Assembly: GCF_016892705.1 (NCBI RefSeq)
Contig: NZ_JAFEMB010000008.1
Span: forward strand, 1 to 64,000
Direction of reading: 5' to 3'
DNA length: 64,000 nt
From: Microvirga pudoricolor
Lineage (GTDB): Bacteria > Pseudomonadota > Alphaproteobacteria > Rhizobiales > Beijerinckiaceae
The notes beneath the pieces were generated by a model that was not told the origin of the DNA, did no database searches, and saw only the letters and a program-made list of their open reading frames with translations. Positions 1 through 10,132 of the stretch are shown here, piece after piece. The first letter of the stretch is position 1. Each line of letters starts with the position of its first letter. Position numbers and translations under genes: made by a program.

Positions 1-26
1 CTTGACACTCAACACAGTCGCTCCCC

Positions 27-49
27 GACCACCAGCCCCGCTGGTGGTC
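27..49. repeat. Perfect 9-bp inverted repeat (hairpin)
   Basis: GACCACCAG and its exact reverse complement CTGGTGGTC flank the 5-nt loop CCCCG. No T-run follows, so this is not a classical intrinsic terminator. It lies 24 bp before the start codon of the small gene at 73 and could sit in its leader or end an upstream transcript outside the window. Confidence 0.5.
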
Positions 50-72
50 GCCTTACATCAGGGGAGTACGCG

Positions 73-243
73 ATGGACCAACCCTATTCCGCCTGGGCCG
101 ACTGGCTCTCGAAATTCCATACATGGCCAGAGATGATTCAGGCACTCTGGCTGATCGCCGTGCCGGCGACGGTGCTGGGCGTGACGTCGATCGTGATGCG
201 GGGGTTGCGGGAAATCGTAAGGGCTTCAACCCGAGAGCGCTGA
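73..243 (+). CDS. Small single-pass membrane protein, hypothetical
   Basis: This is a 56-residue ORF starting MDQPYSAWADWL. A GGGGAG ribosome binding site at 61-66 sits 6 nt before the ATG. Residues about 22-42 (IQALWLIAVPATVLGVTSIV) form one predicted transmembrane helix, followed by a basic tail ending in RASTRER. I do not recognise a family. The size, single helix and basic C-terminus resemble small phage-type or membrane-modulating proteins, but no phage gene is visible nearby. It is GC-rich, unlike the AT-rich genes just downstream, so it probably belongs to the host backbone rather than to the TIR module. Confidence 0.55.
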   Translation: MDQPYSAWADWLSKFHTWPEMIQALWLIAVPATVLGVTSIVMRGLREIVRASTRER

Positions 244-538
244 CGGTCGATAGGCCATGCAGTGCAAGATAAGGAAGGGCGCTAGGGGTTGGTAACATTA
301 AACGTTCAGTAGAAATCCTTGTTGGCTTGAGGAAATGCTGGGCAGAAACAAGGCAAAGACTATCGAGAGGGGAGGCGACCGCTGGCGTTGCTCAAAATCT
401 GATAGATTAAGCCGAGGAGTTTTAGGATCGTTCCGTGATCCTCTCCATCATTATAGCGTGGCCATATTCATCGGCTTTACAAAGAACGAATGGAGAACTA
501 AAGTTCACAAGCTGAGCTGTGAGGACTTATAACCGTCG
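244..538. other. Intergenic stretch with no supported gene
   Basis: Base composition drops from GC-rich to AT-rich at about 290-330, marking the left edge of the accessory unit. A 65-codon ORF at 335-532 has no recognisable domain and no convincing ribosome binding site, so I left it out. The promoter of the two-gene unit at 539 should lie here, but I cannot pick a clear -35/-10 pair. Confidence 0.4.
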
Positions 539-1405
539 ATGAACCATATGGATTATCCGGCCCTTTTCTTAGACGCCGATGGAGGGTCCGACCAGTATCA
601 AAGAAAATTCCTGCGGCTGATCCGTAGCGAATACGTAGTGCTATTTCTCGCGTCGCTGTTCTCAATGAGTTTTTTCAATGATGTCATATATAATTTAATT
701 TACGCGGGCGTTTTCTTCATCGGATTGTTGATCTTGCTCGTTCGCGCTCAGAGTAAGCCGGAGCAACAGTGGTATCGGTGTCGTGCACTCGCTGAAAGCG
801 TTAAGACACTTACATGGCGCTATATGATGCATGCAGCGCCTTTCCAGGCAAATGACGCTGGAGCTAAGCTTAGGTTTCGTGACGAATTGCACGAGATGTT
901 TCGCGAGAACAAGGAAACCGCGAGAGAGATAACAAGTGATTGGTCGGGAAATCACCAGATCACGGAGAAGATGGGGGATGTTCGTTCACTAAGTCTTGTT
1001 GATCGCATGCAATTCTACCTTCAGCACCGTGTAGATGAACAACGGATTTGGTATAGTAGAAAAGCGACTTTCAATCGAGATAGCGCAAAGATTTGGATTG
1101 CAGTCAGTGGTGTAGTTTACTTCCTCGCGGGCTGTATGGTTTTAACCCGCATTGCTAGGCCTGAGTGGGTGCATTGGCCGATCGAACCACTCATCGTGAT
1201 CGCTGCATCAGCTGTTGGTTGGATGCAGATAAAGAAATTCAACGAACTCGCTGCGGCTTACACCGTCGCTGCTCATGAGATTGGTTTGATCCGGCCAAAA
1301 GCTGATGGCGTTTCAACCGACGAAGAATTCTCTGAATTTGTGAACGATGCAGAGAAGGCGTTTTCACGCGAACACACTCTTTGGATTGCGCGGCAATCAG
1401 ATTGA
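539..1405 (+). CDS. SLATT/DUF4231-type four-TM protein, putative membrane effector
   Basis: This 288-residue protein has two pairs of predicted transmembrane helices, at about 31-46/52-68 and 185-203/213-230, separated by a charged helical segment. The N-terminus (MDYPALFLDAD...Q...LRLIRSE) and the central pattern YLQHRVDEQRIWYSRKA resemble the tandem SLATT_3/SLATT_1 architecture usually labelled DUF4231. SLATT domains were predicted computationally to act as pore-forming effectors gated by nucleotide second messengers in bacterial conflict systems. The stop lies 11 bp before a TIR-domain gene, with GAGGGAG between them, so the two are probably co-transcribed. Sampled GC is near 42-48%, far below uvrA next door, which indicates transfer. 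ATG 548 is an alternative start. The family call is from pattern memory, without a profile search. Confidence 0.75.
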   Translation: MNHMDYPALFLDADGGSDQYQRKFLRLIRSEYVVLFLASLFSMSFFNDVIYNLIYAGVFFIGLLILLVRAQSKPEQQWYRCRALAESVKTLTWRYMMHAAPFQANDAGAKLRFRDELHEMFRENKETAREITSDWSGNHQITEKMGDVRSLSLVDRMQFYLQHRVDEQRIWYSRKATFNRDSAKIWIAVSGVVYFLAGCMVLTRIARPEWVHWPIEPLIVIAASAVGWMQIKKFNELAAAYTVAAHEIGLIRPKADGVSTDEEFSEFVNDAEKAFSREHTLWIARQSD

Positions 1406-1416
1406 GGGAGTTATAA

Positions 1417-1911
1417 ATGAGTGGTGCTGCATATGTCGTTTTCGACGGCGACAATGATAAATGGGCCTACGCCTATATGAATGGGTGGAAGGCAAATAAA
1501 AATATCAACTTCGAATACCAAAATGCACATGACCTAGACGCTATGACTGGTCGCGCCCAAGACGAAAACTATGTCAAATCTAATCTGCGTCGTAGAATGA
1601 GCCGGTCCACAGCAGTTGTAGTGTTAGTTGGTGAGCAAACAAAATATCTCTATAAATACGTACGGTGGGAGTTAGAACTTGCTCTCGAAATGGGCCTCCC
1701 GATTATTGTAGCTAATCTGAATAAAAATAACGGACAAGACAATGAGCTATGCCCGGCAATAGTTCGCGACAAAGCTTGTGTTGTGCACATACCCTACACT
1801 TTGGAAGCGCTCAAGCATGCTATGAGCAATTTTCCTGCATTCTACCGAGGATTGACTAAAGAACAGAAAGCGATGAAAGCTGCCTACTCTTATAGGATGT
1901 ACGACAAGTAG
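1417..1911 (+). CDS. TIR-like (ThsB/DUF1863-type) domain protein
   Basis: This 164-residue protein is essentially one domain. The layout fits MTH538/ThsB-type TIR-like proteins: an N-terminal strand (YVVFDGDND), an AHDLDAMTGRAQDENYV loop, a hydrophobic strand TAVVVLVGEQT at about 65-75, and YVRWELELALEMGLPIIVANL at 81-101. In Thoeris ThsB the matching VRYEI segment carries the conserved acidic residue of the NAD-processing site, here probably Glu85. The VVHIPYTLEALKHAM tail also recurs in this family. In Thoeris, TIR proteins sense phage and make a cyclic ADP-ribose-type signal that activates a partner effector. The partner here would be the SLATT protein rather than ThsA, which is inference. 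The gene is AT-rich like its partner and ends 14 bp from the convergent uvrA. Confidence 0.75.
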   Translation: MSGAAYVVFDGDNDKWAYAYMNGWKANKNINFEYQNAHDLDAMTGRAQDENYVKSNLRRRMSRSTAVVVLVGEQTKYLYKYVRWELELALEMGLPIIVANLNKNNGQDNELCPAIVRDKACVVHIPYTLEALKHAMSNFPAFYRGLTKEQKAMKAAYSYRMYDK

Positions 1912-1925
1912 GATTATTGGAGAAG

Positions 1926-4871
<2,946 letters not shown>

Positions 4872-4981
4872 CGTCTGCCCAGCTTGTAGAGGAGTGCCGG
4901 CCCGTCGCGCCGGATCCCGAATATGTGAACGCCCCCAGACCGGCGCAACCCGGACCCGGTGATTCCATCCACTTTATCCTA

Positions 4982-4996
4982 GAACAAAGAGTGTAC
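4982..4996. promoter_or_regulatory. Putative LexA (SOS) box between uvrA and ssb
   Basis: The sequence GAACAAAGAGTGTAC matches the alphaproteobacterial LexA site GAAC-N7-GAAC with one mismatch (GTAC for GAAC). It lies in the 299-bp region separating the divergent uvrA (start 4871) and ssb (start 5171), where SOS control of both genes is known in other proteobacteria. The rest of this region (4872-5170) contains no supported gene. Confidence 0.5.
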
Positions 4997-5170
4997 GGCC
5001 AGCAAGCGGCTCAACAACTCCTGTCAAGCTTGGATTCCTGGCCCATCACGAGCGAGGTGCCGGGCGAGGGGGCATTTGTTGGGGACAGGCCTGTGCAGAA
5101 CCCACGGGCCGCCTTGCCGTGGCCGGGAGGCGACCCCAGAACAGGCCTTCAAGAGATGGGAGTGGCTCCG

Positions 5171-5686
5171 ATGGCGGGCAGCGTGAACAAGGTGATCCTG
5201 GTGGGCAATCTGGGGCGTGACCCCGAGGTGCGCCGTCTGGGCGACGGCAACCCGGTGGTGAACCTTCGCATAGCGACCTCGGAGACCTGGAAGGACAAGA
5301 ACTCGGGCGAGCGCAAGGAAAAGACCGAGTGGCACCAGGTGGTGATCTTCAACGAGAACCTGGGCCGTGTGGCGGAGCAGTATCTCAAGAAGGGCTCGAA
5401 GGTGTATCTCGAGGGCCAGCTTCAGACCCGCAAGTGGACCGACAAGGACGGGATCGAGAAGTACTCGACCGAGATCGTGCTGCAGCGCTTCCGCGGCGAG
5501 CTCACCATCCTCGACTCCCGAGGTCAGGGCGGCGGAAGCGAGTACGGGGACGAGGAGGGCGGCGGCCAGATCAGCCGAGGTGGCGATTTCGGGCGCTCCT
5601 CCCCCATGGAACGCCGACCGGCTCCGGCTCCGTCCGGCGGCGGCGGATCGCGCTTCAACGATCTCGACGACGACATCCCGTTCTAG
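5171..5686 (+). CDS. ssb: Single-stranded DNA-binding protein
   Basis: SSB coats single-stranded DNA during replication, recombination and repair and recruits partners through its acidic tail. The 171-residue protein starts MAGSVNKVILVGNLGRDPEVR, a classic SSB OB-fold opening. It continues through the conserved ETWKDKNSGERKEKTEWH segment, has a glycine/arginine-rich linker from about residue 115, and ends in the canonical tip DDDIPF. I chose ATG 5171 because GGGAG sits 8 nt upstream. An in-frame ATG at 5156 would add only MGVAP and lacks a well-spaced ribosome binding site. It is divergent from uvrA, so shared damage-inducible control is plausible. Confidence 0.96.
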   Translation: MAGSVNKVILVGNLGRDPEVRRLGDGNPVVNLRIATSETWKDKNSGERKEKTEWHQVVIFNENLGRVAEQYLKKGSKVYLEGQLQTRKWTDKDGIEKYSTEIVLQRFRGELTILDSRGQGGGSEYGDEEGGGQISRGGDFGRSSPMERRPAPAPSGGGGSRFNDLDDDIPF

Positions 5687-5741
5687 GCCTGATGCGAGAG
5701 GTGAGAGGCGCGGCGTCCGCCGCGCTTCCCGGAGCCGGCCG

Positions 5742-6179
5742 ATGAGCGGCCTGCCCGAATATGCCGGGCTGTTCGCGGCCGCGCTCCTGTCCGCGACGAT
5801 CTTTCCGTTCCAATCGGAGATCGTGTTGGCCGGACTGCTTCTGACGGAGCGCCATCCCTGGACCGCCCTGGTGGCGGTCGCGAGCGTCGGGAACGTGATC
5901 GGCTCGATCGTCAACTGGTTTCTAGGCCAGTTCCTGGCGCATTTCGAGGGCCGCCGCTGGTTCCCGGTCTCCCGCGACGCGATGGCGCGGGGGGAGGCGT
6001 GGTACCACCGCTATGGCCGCTGGACGCTCCTCCTGAGCTGGATGCCCGTCATCGGTGATCCGCTCACCATCGTGGCGGGCGTGATGCGGGAGCCGCTGCC
6101 GATCTTCGTGGCGCTCGTGGCGATCGCCAAGACAGCCCGATACCTGGCCGTCGCGGCGCTCACGTTTGGCTGGCTCTGA
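5742..6179 (+). CDS. DedA/YqaA-family small membrane protein
   Basis: This 145-residue, mostly hydrophobic protein begins MSGLPEYAGLFAAALLSATIFPFQSE. The E...L..GNVIGSIVNWFLG segment near residues 20-65 and the later R(Y/W)G.WTLLLSWMPVIGDPLTIVAGVMR segment are typical of YqaA/DedA-like (SNARE-associated, VTT-fold) proteins, which act in membrane homeostasis and possibly lipid transport. About four helices are predicted. It starts 55 bp after ssb on the same strand and could be read through from it. The substrate is unknown. Confidence 0.8.
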   Translation: MSGLPEYAGLFAAALLSATIFPFQSEIVLAGLLLTERHPWTALVAVASVGNVIGSIVNWFLGQFLAHFEGRRWFPVSRDAMARGEAWYHRYGRWTLLLSWMPVIGDPLTIVAGVMREPLPIFVALVAIAKTARYLAVAALTFGWL

Positions 6180-6198
6180 GAGCTGGGCCGGTTCCGAC

Positions 6199-7623
6199 TC
6201 ACAGGATGAAGTCGGCCGCCGACAGGGAGGCTTTCGAGACCCCGTCGAGCCTGATGGTGTGGTTGCCGCCCTCGAGGTAGAGGGCCGTGTAGGCGCCCCG
6301 GTCGTTCAGGCTCAGCTTGTCGAAGGATCCGAAACGCCACGCCCTCAGGTCGATCTGGTCCTCGCCGGGGCGGAAGTACAGGATGACGTCCTTGCCGGAC
6401 GCGTAGTCGAACGCGAAGATGTCGCGCCCGCCGCCGCCGTCGAGAGTGTCGTTCCCGGCCCCGCCGTTCAGGAAATCGTTGCCCGTGCCGCCGTAGGAGG
6501 AGTCGCCGATCAGCCGGTCGTTGCCGGCGCCGCCATAAAGGGTATCGTTCCCGTAAGCGACGAACAGTTCGGTCGTGCGGGCGTCGCCGTAGAGGATGTC
6601 GTCGCCCTGTCCGCCACTGAGCAGGTCGTGGCCGCCGGCCGCATTTCCGAGGAGCGTGACGGCATCCCCGTAAAGGGTGTCATTCCCGTTGCCGCCCTCC
6701 AGGGTATCGTTCCCGCCGAACGCGAAACCCCTCAAGTTGACGGCGTCCCCATGCATCTGGTCGTCGCCGCTCTCTCCGAACAGGCTGTCGTTCCCGGCGC
6801 GGGTGAAATCGTACAATTCGAGCGCGTCGCCATACAGCTTGTCGTTACCGGAGCCGCCATACAGGCTGTCGAAGCCTCCGCGGGCCGCTCCGGTCATCTG
6901 CCAGGCGTCGCCGTAGAGGATATCGTTCGAGGATCCGCCGCTGAGCCAGTCGTTTCCTCCCACGGCGGAGTTCTGAAGCGTGCGGGCATCCCCGTAAAGC
7001 GTATCGTCGTTCGCGTCGCCGTAGAGCCTGTCATGGCCGCCGATCGCCCGGTGGGTCATCTTGTAGGCGTCGCCGTACAGGAGATCGTTGCCGTTGCCGC
7101 CGGACAGGACATCGGCTCCGCCCCGCGTGTCCTGGCTCATGGTATTGGCGTCGCCGTAAAGCTTGTCGTTTCCGTTCTCCCCGTAGAGATAATCCCTGCC
7201 GCCGATGGTGCGGGATTTCATGCTGTAGGCGTCGCCGTAGACGGTATCGATGTCATCCCCGGCATGGATGCGGTCCGCGCCCCCGCGGGCGCCGGACGTC
7301 ATGGTGCGCGCATCGCCGTAGACGGTATCCATCCCAGCTTCGCCCCAGATCGTGTCGCCGCCGCCCCGCGCCCGGGAACTCAGGCTCGCCGCGTCGCCCC
7401 AGACGGTGTCGTGGTCGCCACCGGCCCAGATGGAATCCGCGCCGCCACGTCCGCGTCCCGCGATGGTCCTGGCATCGCCGTAGAGGAAGTCCGCGCCATC
7501 GTAGCCGTGGATCCGGTCCCGCGCACCGCCGCCGGTGATCGCTTCCGCATCGCCGATCAGGGTATCGGAAAACTGCGTCCCTTCCAGGAATTCGGGCCCA
7601 TAAGAGCCGAGCTTGTAAACCAT
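6199..7623 (-). CDS. RTX-like calcium-binding repeat protein, probably type I secreted
   Basis: This 474-residue protein is almost entirely repeats. After a 19-residue start comes one 25-residue unit (20-44), then twelve exact 27-residue units (45-368), each fitting D-x-L-Y-G-D-A ... G-G-x-D-x-L-x-G-x-x-G-N. Four ordinary nonapeptides of the GGxGxD type follow. The C-terminus (RDIFAFDYASGKDVI ... DFIL) resembles the unglycosylated export and folding domain of serralysin- and hemolysin-type proteins. Such proteins are usually exported without a signal peptide by type I secretion and fold on binding extracellular calcium. No type I secretion genes are in the window. There is no enzymatic domain, so a structural or adhesive surface role is likely. 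Confidence 0.88.
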   Translation of the reverse strand: MVYKLGSYGPEFLEGTQFSDTLIGDAEAITGGGARDRIHGYDGADFLYGDARTIAGRGRGGADSIWAGGDHDTVWGDAASLSSRARGGGDTIWGEAGMDTVYGDARTMTSGARGGADRIHAGDDIDTVYGDAYSMKSRTIGGRDYLYGENGNDKLYGDANTMSQDTRGGADVLSGGNGNDLLYGDAYKMTHRAIGGHDRLYGDANDDTLYGDARTLQNSAVGGNDWLSGGSSNDILYGDAWQMTGAARGGFDSLYGGSGNDKLYGDALELYDFTRAGNDSLFGESGDDQMHGDAVNLRGFAFGGNDTLEGGNGNDTLYGDAVTLLGNAAGGHDLLSGGQGDDILYGDARTTELFVAYGNDTLYGGAGNDRLIGDSSYGGTGNDFLNGGAGNDTLDGGGGRDIFAFDYASGKDVILYFRPGEDQIDLRAWRFGSFDKLSLNDRGAYTALYLEGGNHTIRLDGVSKASLSAADFIL

Positions 7624-7816
7624 GATGAACCTTACGCCGTGCAGAGAATCGGGACCCTAGAGTCGAGTCGTTGCCAATTCATTATAGTATTACGTATGGG
7701 CATGAACTGCGGCTGAACGGCTCGGTTCGGCGGCGTCGCCGCCCTTGCGCCGGACACCTTGAAGTTTAGGCCTGCCGGGCGTATCGAGCGCGGGTTTTGA
7801 TAAGGCCGCCCCCCCC

Positions 7817-8926
7817 ATGACCGATCCAAACCTCGACACGCTCCTGACCTGGGTTCGCACCGAGAGCCCCACGCACGAACCGGCAGGGGTGAACATGATG
7901 ATGGATCTCGTCGTGGCCCAGATGACGGGAGCTCCCGTGGCCGTCGAGAGGATCCCCGGGCAGCAGGGTCTGGGAGACGCGCTCCTCCTTCGCGCCGGGC
8001 CGCAGACTGAGGTGCCCGGCATCCTGGTCATGTCCCATCTCGACACGGTGCACCCGGTTGGCACCCTCGAGAGCGATCTGCCGCTTCGCATCGAGGGCGA
8101 TCGGCTCTACGGGCCCGGCATCTACGACATGAAGGGCGGCGCCTGGCTGGCCCTGGAGGCCTTCCGGAACGTGGCGGCGGCCGGCGGCGCGGGTCGCCCC
8201 ATTGCCTTTCTCGTGACCCCGGATGAGGAGATCGGCAGCCCGATGACCCGGCCGATCATCGAGGATTTGGCCCGCCGCTCCGCCGTGGCGCTGGTCACCG
8301 AACCGGCCCGCGACGGCGGCAGGATCGTGACCTCCCGCAAGGGCGTGGGCCGCTTCGACGTGCACGTGGAGGGCCGCCCCGCCCATGCGGGTTCCCGGCA
8401 CCGGGAGGGACGCAACGCCATCCACGAGGCTGCGGCGCAAATCCTGGCCATCGAGGCTCTGACGAATTACGGGCGAGGCATCACGACCACGGTCGGGATG
8501 ATCCAGGGTGGCACGGCCGTGAACACGATCCCGCAGCATTGCCGCTTCCCGGTCGACCTGCGGGTCGAGACCGTGGCGGACGGGGAGGCCATGGCGGCCG
8601 CGATCTTGGGCCTCAAGCCCCGGGATCCCGCATTCAAGCTCACGATCACCGGCGACATGAACCGCCCGCCCTACGAGCGCTCCGAGGGCACGAGCCGGCT
8701 GTTCGACCACGCGCGGGGCCTCGCGGCCGAGATCGGCTTCGACCTGGTGACCTGCGACAAGGTCGGCGGCGGATCCGATGGCAATTTCACGGCGGCGCTC
8801 GGGATCCCGACCCTGGACGGACTGGGGATCGACGGCGATGGCGCCCATACCCTCCAGGAATACGGGATCGTCTCGTCCATCGCGCCGCGCCGTCAGCTCA
8901 TGCGCCGGCTGCTGGAAACCCTTTGA
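7817..8926 (+). CDS. M20-family metallopeptidase (CPG2/ArgE/DapE-like)
   Basis: This 369-residue cytosolic hydrolase probably removes an acyl or amino-acid group from a small amide substrate. M20 metal and catalytic motifs are in order: MSHLDTVHP near residue 75 (His and Asp), GPGIYDMKGG near 100 (bridging Asp), TPDEEIGS near 135 (Glu-Glu pair), TEPARDGG near 160, and the lid domain with PAHAGSRHREGRNAI near 192. GGGSDGNF and GAHTLQEY near the end supply the last ligand region. It resembles glutamate carboxypeptidase and acetylornithine deacetylase more than the larger DapE enzymes. It overlaps the rppH start. The substrate is not deducible. Confidence 0.88.
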   Translation: MTDPNLDTLLTWVRTESPTHEPAGVNMMMDLVVAQMTGAPVAVERIPGQQGLGDALLLRAGPQTEVPGILVMSHLDTVHPVGTLESDLPLRIEGDRLYGPGIYDMKGGAWLALEAFRNVAAAGGAGRPIAFLVTPDEEIGSPMTRPIIEDLARRSAVALVTEPARDGGRIVTSRKGVGRFDVHVEGRPAHAGSRHREGRNAIHEAAAQILAIEALTNYGRGITTTVGMIQGGTAVNTIPQHCRFPVDLRVETVADGEAMAAAILGLKPRDPAFKLTITGDMNRPPYERSEGTSRLFDHARGLAAEIGFDLVTCDKVGGGSDGNFTAALGIPTLDGLGIDGDGAHTLQEYGIVSSIAPRRQLMRRLLETL

Positions 8927-9444
8927 GCGTGGTACCAGGCTACCGCCCGAATGTCGGCATCGCGCTCTTCAACGACGAGGGCAGGGTACTGGTCGCCCGG
9001 CGCCTGCGGGACGACGGACCGGAGATCGTTCTGCCGGGCTGCGAATGGCAGATGCCCCAGGGCGGGATCGATCCCGGCGAGGACCTTCTGGCGGCGGCCC
9101 GGCGCGAATTGTGGGAGGAGACGAGCGTCAGACGCGCGGACCCTGTCGGCACGCTCACGGAATGGCTGCCTTACGATTTTCCGCCCTATGACGGCCCGCC
9201 TCACCGCCTGTCCCCGTTCCGGGGCCAGCGGCAGCAATGGGTCGCCTTCCGCTTCACGGGAAACGACGACGAGATTGACGTGACCCAGGGTCAGAATGGC
9301 GCCGAGCCCGAGTTCAGCGAATGGCGCTGGGAGCGTCTGGATTGCGTCCCGGACCTGGTGGTTCCTTTCAAGCGCGAGACCTATCGCCGTGTCGCGGAAG
9401 CCTTCAGGGGCTTCGCCGAGCCGCTCAGGGGCGCGTCGACGTGA
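8923..9444 (+). CDS. rppH: RNA pyrophosphohydrolase (Nudix)
   Basis: RppH removes pyrophosphate from 5'-triphosphorylated RNA and so starts decay of many mRNAs. This protein of about 173 residues begins with VVPGYRPNVGIALFNDEGRVLVARR. It has the RppH-specific WQMPQGGIDPGED motif and the Nudix box running into AARRELWEETSV, then the conserved WLPYDFPP segment and a GQRQQWVAFRF strand. The start is uncertain. TTG 8923 overlaps the stop of the M20 gene (TTGA) with GGAAA 4 nt upstream, and GTG 8929 is the alternative. Its 3' end overlaps the convergent marC-like gene by 20 bp. Confidence 0.9.
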   Translation: MSVVPGYRPNVGIALFNDEGRVLVARRLRDDGPEIVLPGCEWQMPQGGIDPGEDLLAAARRELWEETSVRRADPVGTLTEWLPYDFPPYDGPPHRLSPFRGQRQQWVAFRFTGNDDEIDVTQGQNGAEPEFSEWRWERLDCVPDLVVPFKRETYRRVAEAFRGFAEPLRGAST

Positions 9445-10063
9445 CGATGTCGGTCACCCCGTTGATGATGAACTGAACCGCGAGGCCCGCCAGGATGACG
9501 CCGAGAAGGCGGCTCAGCACGATGTTGCCGGTGACCCCGAGCCACCGCGCCACGCGGCCGGCGGTGAGGTACACAACGAAGCAGGACAACACGCCCAGTG
9601 CGATGAGGGTGATCAGGGCCGCCAGGTAGCCGACATTGCCGTCCGCGCGTCCCGCCAGGAGAATGACCGCCGTGATGGCGCCCGGGCCGGCCATAAGCGG
9701 TATCGCGAGCGGGAACGCGGCGACGTTGCGGATGTGGTCCTCCGTGATGGCGATGTCGGCGGTGTGCTGCTTGCGCTCGTTGCGGCGCTCGAACACCATC
9801 TCGAAGGCGATCCAGAACAGCAGCAGGCCGCCCGAGATGCGAAAGGCCGGGATGCCGACGCCCAGGAGCCGCAGCAGGATCTCGCCGCCGAGGCCGAAGA
9901 AGGCCAGGATGAAGAAGGCGATGAGGGAGGACCGGATCGCCACCCGCTTGCGCTCGTCCGCCGTCATGCCCTGGGTCAGCGAGATGAAGATCGGCGCGAG
10001 CGCGACCGGGTCCAGGATGACCAGAAGGGTCACGAGGGCGGTGGACACGTAGTCGAGAAACAT
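9425..10063 (-). CDS. MarC-family (UPF0056) integral membrane protein
   Basis: This 212-residue inner-membrane protein has about six hydrophobic segments. Family hallmarks are the opening LVTLLVILDPVALAPIFISLTQGM, the FRISGGLLLFWIAFEMVF segment near residue 75, and AAFPLAIPLMAGPGAITAVILL near 120-140. MarC proteins were once linked to multiple antibiotic resistance, a role later withdrawn, so the real function is unknown. It is convergent and overlapping with rppH, and divergent from the PP2C-like gene with 69 bp between the starts. Confidence 0.9.
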   Translation of the reverse strand: MFLDYVSTALVTLLVILDPVALAPIFISLTQGMTADERKRVAIRSSLIAFFILAFFGLGGEILLRLLGVGIPAFRISGGLLLFWIAFEMVFERRNERKQHTADIAITEDHIRNVAAFPLAIPLMAGPGAITAVILLAGRADGNVGYLAALITLIALGVLSCFVVYLTAGRVARWLGVTGNIVLSRLLGVILAGLAVQFIINGVTDIVTSTRP

Positions 10064-10132
10064 CGGCTGGACCTCCCTGCGAGTTCCGCGTTATGGCCTC
10101 TAGCGACGTTTTTGGCGAGGGGGGCCGCAACG

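Noticed and set aside
73..243. Calling the 56-residue membrane protein a phage holin
   Set aside because: It has a single helix and a basic tail only, with no lysis or other phage genes nearby.
335..532. 65-codon plus-strand ORF before the SLATT gene
   Set aside because: No domain, no convincing ribosome binding site and shadow-like composition. It only fills the AT-rich leader.
6166..7716. 516-codon plus-strand ORF opposite the RTX gene
   Set aside because: Its Val/Ala/Pro-rich pseudo-repeats mirror the 81-bp RTX repeats on the other strand.
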